Source: Myxococcales bacterium (GTDB taxonomy: Bacteria > Myxococcota_A > Polyangia > Haliangiales > Haliangiaceae). Taken from it: a stretch of 64,000 nt of DNA. Each line of letters opens with the position of its first letter. Positions within the stretch are counted from its first letter, which is position 1. The stretch covers positions 55,410 through 119,409 of the forward strand of contig JAEUJY010000049.1 of NCBI GenBank assembly GCA_016794525.1, read 5' to 3'. Made by a program: the position numbers and the translations under genes. Of this stretch, positions 52,353 through 59,519 are shown in pieces. Below the pieces are notes generated by a model, which had not been told where the DNA came from, searched no databases, and saw only the letters and a list, made by a program, of their open reading frames with translations.

Positions 52353-52985
52353 CTACTTGGTGCCGAACAGCCGGTCGCCGGCGTCGCCCAGGCCCGGCAC
52401 GATGTAGCTCTTGGCGTTGAGCCGCTCGTCGATGGCGGCGGTGTAGATCGGCACGTCGGGGTGCGCGGCGTGCAGGACCTTGATGCCCTCGGGGCAGGTC
52501 AGCAGGCACACGAACTTGATCGACCGCGGCTTGGTCGCCTTGAGCCGCGTGACGGCGGCCACCGCGCTGTTGCCGGTGGCCAGCATCGGGTCGAGCAGGA
52601 TCGCGTCGCGGTCGCCCATGCTCTCGGGGACCTTGAAGAAGTACTCGACGGCCTGCAGCGTCTTGGGATCGCGGTACAGGCCGATGTGGCCGACGCGCGC
52701 GCTGGGCAGGATCTCGAGCATCCCGTCGAGGATGCCGCTGCCGGCGCGCAGGATCGACACCAGCACGATCTTCTTGCCGTCGAGCACCGGCGCCATCGTC
52801 GGCGCGACCGGCGTCTCGATCGGGATCATCGTCGTCGGGAAGTCGCGGCACACCTCGTAGCCCAGCAGCATGCTGATCTCGCGCAGCAGGTTGCGGAACG
52901 TGCTGGTGCTGGTGTCCTTGTTGCGCATCAGCGTCAGCTTGTGCTGCACCAGCGGATGCCCGATGACGATGACCTGGCCTGCCAT
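52353..52985 (-). CDS. upp: Uracil phosphoribosyltransferase
   Basis: 210 residues. Pyrimidine salvage: uracil + PRPP to UMP. Signatures: [17 protein letters not shown] (split), [12 protein letters not shown], the PRPP loop [11 protein letters not shown] and C-terminal [13 protein letters not shown]. All complete. ATG at 52985. It follows the methyltransferase gene by 11 bases, last in a leftward run of four genes. Confidence 0.97.
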   Translation of the reverse strand: MAGQVIVIGHPLVQHKLTLMRNKDTSTSTFRNLLREISMLLGYEVCRDFPTTMIPIETPVAPTMAPVLDGKKIVLVSILRAGSGILDGMLEILPSARVGHIGLYRDPKTLQAVEYFFKVPESMGDRDAILLDPMLATGNSAVAAVTRLKATKPRSIKFVCLLTCPEGIKVLHAAHPDVPIYTAAIDERLNAKSYIVPGLGDAGDRLFGTK

Positions 52986-52996
52986 GGCCGCGGAGA

Positions 52997-53938
52997 TTAG
53001 CGCAAGTCGCGCGACGCCCGTGCCACGCCGGTGACGAACAGGTCGTGCTGGCCGGTGACGAACACCTCGCGGTCGTGCTGCTGCAGGTACTTCCGGTAGA
53101 ACGCGACGTCCTTGATCACCAGGCCCAGCTCGGGCTGGCGGAAGTTGCGCATCCGCGCGCCGTGGGACAGCTCGCCGTCGCGGTAGCGGCAGTTGGGGAC
53201 GCCCAGGATCACCGCGCCGGTCGGCGTCAGGCGCTCCTGCACGACGTGGCGCAAGAGCGCGCGGTCGTCGACGCCCGGGCTCTGCAGGACGCCGATCGCC
53301 AGCACCAGGTCGAAGCGCCCGAGCGGCAGCGTCGGCAGGTCGGCGAGGTCGGCCTCGTGGAGCGCGACGTCGCGATCGGCGAACCGCGCCCGCGCCACCG
53401 CCAGCGCGCTGGCGCTGTGATCGACCCCGACCACCTGCGGCGCGAGCGTAGGGTGCCGCGCCAGCAGCAGCGCGATCGCGTCGCCGGTGTTGATCCCGAG
53501 CTCGAGCACCCGCGGCCGCGGCGGCAGGCGCGCGCGCTCGAAGGCCTCGGCCAGATCGAGCAGGAAGCCGGGCTCCTCGCGCTTGTCGAGGCGGGCGAAC
53601 GTCGAGCCGGCGCCGTAGCGCTCGCGCGGATCGTCGCCGTCGTCGGGGCCCGTCGGCGCCGCGGCGGGCGTCGACCGGGCGAAGCCGATCGCCACGCGCC
53701 CCGGCCCGGCCGGCCGCGGCCCGCGCAGCGTCAGGCCCAGGCGATCGGCCAGCTCGACCCACACCCGCAGCGGCCGGTGGCGCCCGCCGGCGACCGGCTC
53801 GCCGGGGAACGCGCCGACGGTGGCGTCGGGATCGAGCGCGGTCAGCCAGGCCTCGCGGGCGTCGGCCAGCGCGCGGTCGAGGTGCGCGACGATCTCCTGC
53901 AGCGTCGCGGCGGTGGCGTCGAACCCGGCGGCGCTCAT
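52997..53938 (-). CDS. SAM-dependent methyltransferase
   Basis: 313 residues. An N-terminal region of 120 residues without a recognised fold precedes a class I Rossmann domain: motif [17 protein letters not shown], acidic residue in [21 protein letters not shown], and [15 protein letters not shown] as the post-I motifs. A C-terminal segment ([24 protein letters not shown]) is unlike common families. Substrate unknown. Overlaps the SDR gene upstream (ATGA). Confidence 0.85.
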   Translation of the reverse strand: MSAAGFDATAATLQEIVAHLDRALADAREAWLTALDPDATVGAFPGEPVAGGRHRPLRVWVELADRLGLTLRGPRPAGPGRVAIGFARSTPAAAPTGPDDGDDPRERYGAGSTFARLDKREEPGFLLDLAEAFERARLPPRPRVLELGINTGDAIALLLARHPTLAPQVVGVDHSASALAVARARFADRDVALHEADLADLPTLPLGRFDLVLAIGVLQSPGVDDRALLRHVVQERLTPTGAVILGVPNCRYRDGELSHGARMRNFRQPELGLVIKDVAFYRKYLQQHDREVFVTGQHDLFVTGVARASRDLR

Positions 53939-54834
53939 GCGTGGGCGCGCCAGCTGCGCGCCAGGCGCCGCGCCTCGGCGACGAAGCCGGCATGGGCCGG
54001 CCGCCAGCCCAGCTCGCGCCGCGCCTTGTCGGCGCTGACGAGCTGATCGAACGCCAGGCACGCGGCGAGCGCGCCGTGGCGGGCCGTGCCCTCGTCGAGC
54101 GTCAGCCGCTGCACGTCGCCGGCGCCGCCCAGCGCGCGGTGGGCCGCGGCCGCGCACGCCGCGGTGGTGTCGCGGCTGCCGTCGACGCAGTTCCACAGCC
54201 CGCCGCGGTGCTGCTCGATCAGCGCGCGGTACATCGACGCGACGTCGGCGCGGTGGACCATCGCCCAGCGGTTGTCGCCGTCGATCACCGGCACCGGCCC
54301 GCCGGCGGCGGCCGCCGCGAACCACGCCGCGGTGAGGCTGCCGCCGCCGCCGTAGACGCAGCCCGGCCGCACCACCGCGGTGGTCAGGTTGCCGCCCGCC
54401 GCGGCCAGCACCTGGGCCTCGACGTCGAGCCGGCGGGCGACCATCGCCGGCGGCGCCGGCGCGTCGGCCTCGGTGGCGGCGCGCGCGCCGGTCGTGCCGT
54501 AGACCCAGACGCCGCTGGTGTAGATCAGCAGCCGCGGGCGGCGCGCCTCGCTGGCGTCGGCGATCATCGCGTCGAGCGCCGCCGTCTCGAGGGCCCAGCG
54601 CTCGGGGCCGTGATCGACCGCGCAGTGGACGGTCACCTCGTGGGTGCCGGCGGCGCGGGCCAGCAGCTCGAGGTCGGCCAGCCCGCCGAGCACCGGCTCG
54701 ATCTCGTGGGTCGCGACGCGCTGCGCGCCGACGTCGGTGCGCACCAGGCCGCGCACCTCGTGGCCGGCCCACGCCAGCTCGTGGGCGACCGCCAGCCCGA
54801 TGTGGCCGCTGGCGCCGGTGACGAAGATCGCCAC
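53935..54834 (-). CDS. NAD(P)-dependent epimerase/SDR-like protein
   Basis: 299 residues from GTG 54834. Extended or atypical SDR: glycine motif GASGHIG at 7-13, then YTSGVWVYG at the usual active-site place without the classical YxxxK pair that I can find, and [10 protein letters not shown]. This may have lost catalysis or use another residue. Two Cys pairs in the C-terminal part. It is one base downstream of a lipoprotein gene and overlaps the methyltransferase gene, so the three probably form one transcript. Confidence 0.87.
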   Translation of the reverse strand: MAIFVTGASGHIGLAVAHELAWAGHEVRGLVRTDVGAQRVATHEIEPVLGGLADLELLARAAGTHEVTVHCAVDHGPERWALETAALDAMIADASEARRPRLLIYTSGVWVYGTTGARAATEADAPAPPAMVARRLDVEAQVLAAAGGNLTTAVVRPGCVYGGGGSLTAAWFAAAAAGGPVPVIDGDNRWAMVHRADVASMYRALIEQHRGGLWNCVDGSRDTTAACAAAAHRALGGAGDVQRLTLDEGTARHGALAACLAFDQLVSADKARRELGWRPAHAGFVAEARRLARSWRAHA

Positions 54835-54835
54835 G

Positions 54836-55210
54836 TCACTCGCTCGGCTGGCCGGGTGGGCAGCCCACGTCCTGGGGCGGCGGCGGGTTGCAGGTCGGCG
54901 GCTCGGTGCTGGGATCGCCGTCGCCGCTGCCGCAGTTGGGATTGAACGCCAGGTGGCAACCGCCGGCGTCGTCGACGTAGACCACGTCGCCGTTGTCGTA
55001 GTCGAACTGCCAGCGGCCGTCGACCTGCTGCCAGCGGCCGGGGCTCGCGGGCGCGACCGGCACGTCGGGCTGATCGGGGCGCGGCGGGTTGGTCGGCGTC
55101 ACGCCCGGGTCGGCGGGCTTGGCGTGGTGCGAGCACGCGGGGGCGGCGGCGATCGTGAGCACCAGCGGCGCAGCGAAGGCGACGCGCCGGACCAGGCGGC
55201 GAGGGTTCAT
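54836..55210 (-). CDS. Small putative lipoprotein
   Basis: 124 residues. Arg-rich n-region and hydrophobic core (RRVAFAAPLVLTIAAAPACS), lipobox near Cys26. The mature part is Pro-rich with a small strand motif (GRWQQVDGRWQFDYDNGDVVYVDDAGG) and three further Cys toward the end. The tandem WQ/WR repeats recall single WW-like or SH3b-like peptides, but nothing definite. Likely envelope protein, first of a run with SDR and methyltransferase. Confidence 0.68.
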   Translation of the reverse strand: MNPRRLVRRVAFAAPLVLTIAAAPACSHHAKPADPGVTPTNPPRPDQPDVPVAPASPGRWQQVDGRWQFDYDNGDVVYVDDAGGCHLAFNPNCGSGDGDPSTEPPTCNPPPPQDVGCPPGQPSE

Positions 55211-55251
55211 GCGTCGACGCTACGCTGGCGCTCGTCGACGGTCAAACCCGG

Positions 55252-55614
55252 TCACGGCCCGTAGCAGTGGAGCGCCGCCGGGTCCTCGCCGGCGCAACCG
55301 GCCGCGAAGCACGTGAGGATGCCGCCGTCCATGCCCTCGCGGCACTGCGCGACGTCGCACGCGGTCGAGCAGGCGGTGCCGGTGCACGCCGGGTCGCGCG
55401 GCTGGCACTCGGTCGCGAACCGGCCGCAGGTGCCGTTGAACTTCTGGACGCAGATCTCGTTGGCGCCGCAGGTCGCGCACACCGGATCGGCGAGGCTGGC
55501 GTCGATCGGCGCCGCCGGCGCGTCGATCGGGCGGTTGGGTGACTCGCTGTCGCCGCACGCGGCGACGGCGGCCAGGGCGGCGAACGTCAGGGCGATCATG
55601 GATGGGCTAGTCAT
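55252..55614 (-). CDS. Cys-rich small lipoprotein
   Basis: 120 residues. Signal peptide with lipobox VAAC (Cys20). The mature part has a dozen Cys in close pairs (CATCGANEIC, CGRFATEC, CTGTACSTAC, CFAAGC), compatible with a small disulfide-rich domain. An ATG at 55599 would shorten the signal peptide but keep the hydrophobic core. In the same direction as the next lipoprotein gene. Unknown function; similar Cys-rich lipoproteins occur in many myxobacteria. Confidence 0.72.
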   Translation of the reverse strand: MTSPSMIALTFAALAAVAACGDSESPNRPIDAPAAPIDASLADPVCATCGANEICVQKFNGTCGRFATECQPRDPACTGTACSTACDVAQCREGMDGGILTCFAAGCAGEDPAALHCYGP

Positions 55615-55739
55615 AGGCGATCGATCCTACGAGGCTCGCCGGGCGCTCGGGTTGCGATGGCGACGTGGGCGCGACGACGATCACAGGCCGGGCGCACTTT
55701 GGCGCGGCATCGGATGGCGAGGTGTGGCACGCTTGCCGC

Positions 55740-56042
55740 GTGAGCCCGCGCACCCTGGTCGCCGCGCTGATCGCCGCCGCCGTCGGCTTCGGCACCGCCC
55801 ACCCGGCGGACGCGCAGCTGTGGAAGCCCAAGAAGAAGCCCGCCGCCACCGCGCCGGCGGCCAAGAAGGCGCGGCCGGCGCGCCCGACGCGCAAGAAGCC
55901 CGCGCGCAAGAAGCCCGCGAACTCGGTGGTCCGGTTCCAGCCGCCGCCCGATCGCGACGACGGCGACGACGCGCGCGATCGCGACGACGACGTCGACGAC
56001 AACCCGCGGATCACCGTCGTCGACGGCGATCGCGACGAGTAG
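55740..56042 (+). CDS. Secreted bipartite charged protein
   Basis: 100 residues from GTG 55740. Signal peptide (LVAALIAAAVGFGTAHPADA). The mature part is strongly basic (KPKKKPAATAPAAKKARPAR) then strongly acidic (RDDGDDARDRDDDVDDNP), an intrinsically disordered dipole-like protein. No family. Divergent from the Cys-rich lipoprotein gene across 125 bases. Confidence 0.6.
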   Translation: MSPRTLVAALIAAAVGFGTAHPADAQLWKPKKKPAATAPAAKKARPARPTRKKPARKKPANSVVRFQPPPDRDDGDDARDRDDDVDDNPRITVVDGDRDE

Positions 56043-56066
56043 CGCGGCGCGAGCAGCGCGGCGCGA

Positions 56067-56615
56067 TCAGAAGTCGATGCCGTTGCGGGCGAACACGCCC
56101 TGCAGGCAGGTCGTGGCGGTGGTGCAGTCGACGCCGGTCGGGATGCAGGCGGTCAGCTCGTCGACGATCGACGGCGTGATGATGCAGACCAGGCCGGCGT
56201 CGCCGCTCCCGGTCGGGCTGAGCGTCACCTCGCACAGCGCGTCGAGGTTGACGTCGCAGGTGGCGAGGTTGGCGCGGCACGCGGTCTCGTAGCGCTGGTG
56301 CGCGTCGGTCGGGTTGCAGGACACGCACGCGTCGTCGTTGGCGCCGCACGCGAGCTGGGCCCGGCAGTCGAACACGTCGACCGCGACGTCGGTGCGCACC
56401 CACCCGCCCAGATCGCCCTGGCAGCTCGCGACGCACTCGGCGAGGGTCTCGGTCGGCGGGGTCTCGCAGCCGAGCTTGTGCTCGCAGTCGACCTGGCACA
56501 GCCGATCGCGGGTGGTCGCGTCGAGCGGCTCGGGGCCGGCGTCGTCACCGCCACAGGCGACCGTGAGCGTCAGGATCGCGGCGGCGCCGCAGGACCAGAT
56601 CAGGGAGAGCTGCAT
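56067..56615 (-). CDS. Cys-rich lipoprotein
   Basis: 182 residues from ATG 56615. Signal peptide with a lipobox at VACGG. About sixteen Cys in regular helical spacing (CQVDCEHKLGC, CVASCQGDLGG, CRAQLACGAND, CVSCNPTD, CRANLATCD), suggesting stacked helical hairpins held by disulfides; the four-helix Cys pattern repeats twice. Probably extracytoplasmic. Same direction as the next gene, which starts 76 bases upstream. No function known. Confidence 0.72.
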   Translation of the reverse strand: MQLSLIWSCGAAAILTLTVACGGDDAGPEPLDATTRDRLCQVDCEHKLGCETPPTETLAECVASCQGDLGGWVRTDVAVDVFDCRAQLACGANDDACVSCNPTDAHQRYETACRANLATCDVNLDALCEVTLSPTGSGDAGLVCIITPSIVDELTACIPTGVDCTTATTCLQGVFARNGIDF

Positions 56616-56691
56616 GCGGCCATCCTCGCCGCAAATCGTCCCGCCCGCGCGCCGCGGCCACCCGCGGGTGCGCTCGGTCACGTGGCCCCGG

Positions 56692-57411
56692 TCACGGCGC
56701 GAAGCGCGCAGCCAGCGCCGGGCACGGCAGCGGCACGGTCGTCGTGAAGTCGGGGTTGGTCACGGTGATCGAGTTGGCGGCGCGGGTGAACGGGCAGTGG
56801 TACGCGACGCCGCCGGCCACCGGGCTGAGCTGCGACCGGCAACGTCCGCCGTCGACCAGCGCGACCACCAGATCGCGCGGCACCCCGCGCAGCTCGGCGT
56901 CGCCGGCGTAGAGCTGGACGTACACCACGTCGCTCTCGGCGACGCACCCGACGGCGACGCGATCGGGCGTCGCCGCGATCATCGGCACCGTGGCGGTCCA
57001 CGGCCGGCCGCAGCGGGTCGGCGTCAGCGTCGCCGTGACGTCGACCGGCCCCGGCGTGGTGATCATCACGCCGGTGTCGCGGGTGTTGCCGTTCAGCTCG
57101 CCCGGCGCCGGCCGCACCGCCGTCGTCGGACCGAACCGGCAGCGATCGTCGGGGCAGGCGAAGCTGGGCGTGTAGTCGACCAGGTCGCAATCGCTGATCA
57201 GCCCGTCCTGGCCGTTGGCGGCGTCGTGGTGGCAGACGCTGTACCAGGCGGTCGACACCGGCACCCAGGCGTAGGTCGCCACCGGGCGCAGCGGCTCGCC
57301 GACGATCGGCTCGCAGTCGCGACACGCGGCGGACTGCACCAGATCGGGCTTGTAGGCCGAGCTGCAGCCCACGACCACCACCGCGACAGGGAACCAGGCA
57401 GGCGGCCGCAT
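56692..57411 (-). CDS. Putative lipoprotein, unknown
   Basis: 239 residues from ATG 57411. Signal peptide FPVAVVVVGCSS with a lipobox-like VVGC. A Cys pair (CRDCEPIVG) near the start, strand-rich body with TTPGPVDVTATLTPTRCG and CGRPWTATVP, VVYVQLYAGDAELRG, and a C-terminal Cys pair (CPFTRA, PCPALAARF). Looks like an Ig/cupredoxin-like beta-sandwich. The longer frame to 58224 overlaps the divergent genes and is rejected. Unknown function. Confidence 0.7.
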   Translation of the reverse strand: MRPPAWFPVAVVVVGCSSAYKPDLVQSAACRDCEPIVGEPLRPVATYAWVPVSTAWYSVCHHDAANGQDGLISDCDLVDYTPSFACPDDRCRFGPTTAVRPAPGELNGNTRDTGVMITTPGPVDVTATLTPTRCGRPWTATVPMIAATPDRVAVGCVAESDVVYVQLYAGDAELRGVPRDLVVALVDGGRCRSQLSPVAGGVAYHCPFTRAANSITVTNPDFTTTVPLPCPALAARFAP

Positions 57412-57448
57412 CGATCGAGTATAGGTGACGAGATCGCCCGCGCGGTCG

Positions 57449-57477
57449 GTGCGCCGAGGCCTTGTGCGACGGCGCAC
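57449..57477. repeat. GCGCCGAGGCCTTG element, copy 2 (hairpin)
   Basis: Arms GTGCGCCG (57449-57456) and CGGCGCAC (57470-57477) pair over eight bases around a 13-base loop AGGCCTTGTGCGA. The core is shared with 32647-32673. It sits in the 84-base divergent gap upstream of 57496. Confidence 0.55.
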
Positions 57478-57495
57478 GGCGGGCGACGGTGCGCC

Positions 57496-57963
57496 ATGAG
57501 CGACGACGACGGCGACATCCGCGAGGCCCGGCGCTGGCGACAGGACGGCTGGGTGGCCCAGGTGATCAAGAACGAGGACGACGACGGCTGGGCGGTGGCG
57601 ATGACGCGGGTCGGCGACGACGAGCCGGCGCTGGTCGGCCCGTGGACGATGGGGCGCGACAAGAAGAACCCCAAGCCGCTCGATCACCCGGCGTTCATGA
57701 CGCTGGTGAAGACCGCGACCGAGGTGCTGCTGCGCCACGAGCAGTCGCGCCGGGCCCAGCTGCACAAGACGCTGACCTTCACCGACGATCGCGACCGCCG
57801 CCTGCGGGTCGACTTCGACGTCGCCCAGGACGACGACGATCCGCACGCGATCGTGACGGTGACCGACGACGCCACCGACGAGCTGGTCCGGCGCGATCGC
57901 GTCAGCCCGTCGTGGAAGCTGACCGCGACCACGGCCCAGCGGTTCGCCCGCGGCCAGGACTGA
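57496..57963 (+). CDS. Conserved small acidic cytoplasmic protein
   Basis: 155 residues from ATG 57496, no signal peptide. Acidic N-terminus (MSDDDGDIREARR), a WRQDGWVAQVIKNED strand pair, a GPWTMGRDKKNPKP loop, a long helix (FMTLVKTATEVLLRHEQSRR) and a C-terminal sheet (LRVDFDVAQDDDDPHAIVTV). A compact small alpha/beta domain, not assigned. No ribosome-binding sequence of note. Uncertain function. Confidence 0.68.
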   Translation: MSDDDGDIREARRWRQDGWVAQVIKNEDDDGWAVAMTRVGDDEPALVGPWTMGRDKKNPKPLDHPAFMTLVKTATEVLLRHEQSRRAQLHKTLTFTDDRDRRLRVDFDVAQDDDDPHAIVTVTDDATDELVRRDRVSPSWKLTATTAQRFARGQD

Positions 57964-58040
57964 GGTCGCGCCGGCCGATCGTGCCCGCGATCGTGCCGTC
58001 TGAGCGCAACCCGCGGCGCTCGCGGTCGATAGCCGCGTCG

Positions 58041-58568
58041 ATGCCACCGCTATCAGGTCCCCCGGACGGCGCATACGCAAGACCCTGGCCGGCTGTCGAT
58101 GGCCGACCGCTACTGCGCCGCCGCTCCCGCGTTCGCCGCCTGGCGCTGGCGCTGGTGCTGGTGCTTGGCGCGGCCTGCGGGTCGGAGCGCGCGGCGATCT
58201 GGCCGCCTCCATCGGCGGCGCCACCGATGGACGCCCGCGCCGCGCCGCACGTGGCGTCGCCGCGGGCCCCCACGGCGCCGCCCGAGCCGGCGGCCATGTA
58301 CTACGGGCCGTCAGGCGAGGACATCGCGGACCTGTGCGATGCGTATGCCGATTCCAAGGCCGAGGTGGAGGATCGCGAGCGTCGCCGTGGCGACGTGCGG
58401 TGGTGCCGTCGCCTCTTGGCGGCCCGGTCGCGGACCGAACGCCAGGCGATCGCCGATTGCGCCAACCTGTGCAACGAGTCGGGAGGCTACGTGGAGTGTT
58501 TCGACGGCTTCGGTACCGCGCAGTTTCCCGCGTGCGCGCCGGACGACCTCGACGACGAGGCCGAGTGA
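58041..58568 (+). CDS. Lipoprotein, paralogue of 63283-63798
   Basis: 175 residues from ATG 58041; the signal core RRLALALVLVLGAAC gives a lipobox Cys about residue 46, rather late, so a downstream non-ATG start is possible. After a Pro/Ala linker the C-terminal 85 residues are almost the same as the other copy: MYYGPSGEDIADLCDAYADSKA, WCRRLL, ERQAIADCANLCNESGGYVECFD (in blocks) and CAP near the end. Five Cys conserved. Next come bases resembling the 3' end of the outer-membrane gene that follows the second copy. Confidence 0.75.
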   Translation: MPPLSGPPDGAYARPWPAVDGRPLLRRRSRVRRLALALVLVLGAACGSERAAIWPPPSAAPPMDARAAPHVASPRAPTAPPEPAAMYYGPSGEDIADLCDAYADSKAEVEDRERRRGDVRWCRRLLAARSRTERQAIADCANLCNESGGYVECFDGFGTAQFPACAPDDLDDEAE

Positions 58569-58600
58569 CGCTCGGAACGCGCGGCGCCGCTCGGCGGTGA
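58569..58600 (-). pseudogene. Remnant of a 3' gene end (outer-membrane protein-like)
   Basis: Read on the minus strand this gives VTAE-RRRAF-like codons, matching the GVTAELRRPF end of the partial gene at 63799-64000. The block GCGCCGC...TCGGCGGTGAC is shared with 63810-63832 except for three bases. A three-base deletion or drift has lost the stop context. It is probably what remains from the duplication that produced the two lipoproteins. Confidence 0.55.
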
Positions 58601-58691
58601 CCTGTGGCTCGCCCACCGGCGCTGCGGCGATCGTGTCGGGTGCGGCGGATCGTCTCGGGGCGGCGCGGGCGATCGTGCTTACGTTCGAGGG

Positions 58692-59519
58692 GTGCTGGCC
58701 TTCGCCTACGACGGCTCGCTCAACGGCGACTGGGTGGCGCACTACGCGGTGCGCTTCGCGTCGAACACCGCGGCGCGCCGGCTGCGCGTGATCCACGTCC
58801 GGGACGAGGCGCGCGCCGCGCACCTGCCCGAGCGGCTGGCGCGGATCGCGGCCGAGTGCGCGGCGGTCGACGTCGCCTGCGAGGCGGAGGTGGTCGAGCG
58901 CGGCGCGGTCGACGTGGCGGCCCGGGTCCTCGACGTCGCGGGCCCCGACGCGACGGTGATCGCCGGCACCCGGGCGCGGCCGCGGGCCCGCGCGTTCCTG
59001 GCGCACACGGTGTCGGCGCGCCTGCTGGCCGCGCGCCGCGTCCCGGTGATCGCGATCCGCGTGGTCCATCCCGGCGTGCTCGGCCAGCCCGGCCGGGTGC
59101 TGGTGCCGGTCGCCGAGCGTGTCGACTTCGCCGCCGCGGCGCTGCCGGTCCTGCGGCTGCTCGGCGACGACATCGAGCGGCTGCACCTGCTGTGGGTGTG
59201 CGCGGTGTCGCGGCTGCGCGCGCGCTGGCAGTCGGCGCCCGCCGGGGCGCGGCTGGTCGCCGCCGGGCGCGCCGGGCTGGCCGCGGTCGAGGACGCGCTC
59301 CGCGCCGGCCTGGCGCCGCTGGCCCCGTCGCTCGACGCGACCGTCGTGATCTCGCCCGATCCGCCGCGCGAGATCGTCCTCCAGGCCGCGCGCCACCGCG
59401 CCCGGCTGATCTGCCTCGACCACGACGCGCCGGCCGCCGGGCCGCTGGCGCGCGCGTCGCTCGAGGTCGTGCTGCGCGACGCGCCCGCCGACGTCGCGGT
59501 GTTCCGGAACCCACCGTGA
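58692..59519 (+). CDS. Universal stress protein, tandem USP domains
   Basis: 275 residues from GTG 58692. Two USP (HUP) domains: residues 1-130 (MLAFAYDGSLNG, VIAGTRARPRARAFLAHTVS and VPVIAIR) and 133-272 (VLVPVAERVD, ICLDHDAP, VAVFRNP). The ATP-binding glycine pattern is only partly kept. The last bases overlap the GTG start of a cation pump gene, so the protein may regulate or respond to the pump's activity; this is inference. Confidence 0.87.
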   Translation: MLAFAYDGSLNGDWVAHYAVRFASNTAARRLRVIHVRDEARAAHLPERLARIAAECAAVDVACEAEVVERGAVDVAARVLDVAGPDATVIAGTRARPRARAFLAHTVSARLLAARRVPVIAIRVVHPGVLGQPGRVLVPVAERVDFAAAALPVLRLLGDDIERLHLLWVCAVSRLRARWQSAPAGARLVAAGRAGLAAVEDALRAGLAPLAPSLDATVVISPDPPREIVLQAARHRARLICLDHDAPAAGPLARASLEVVLRDAPADVAVFRNPP

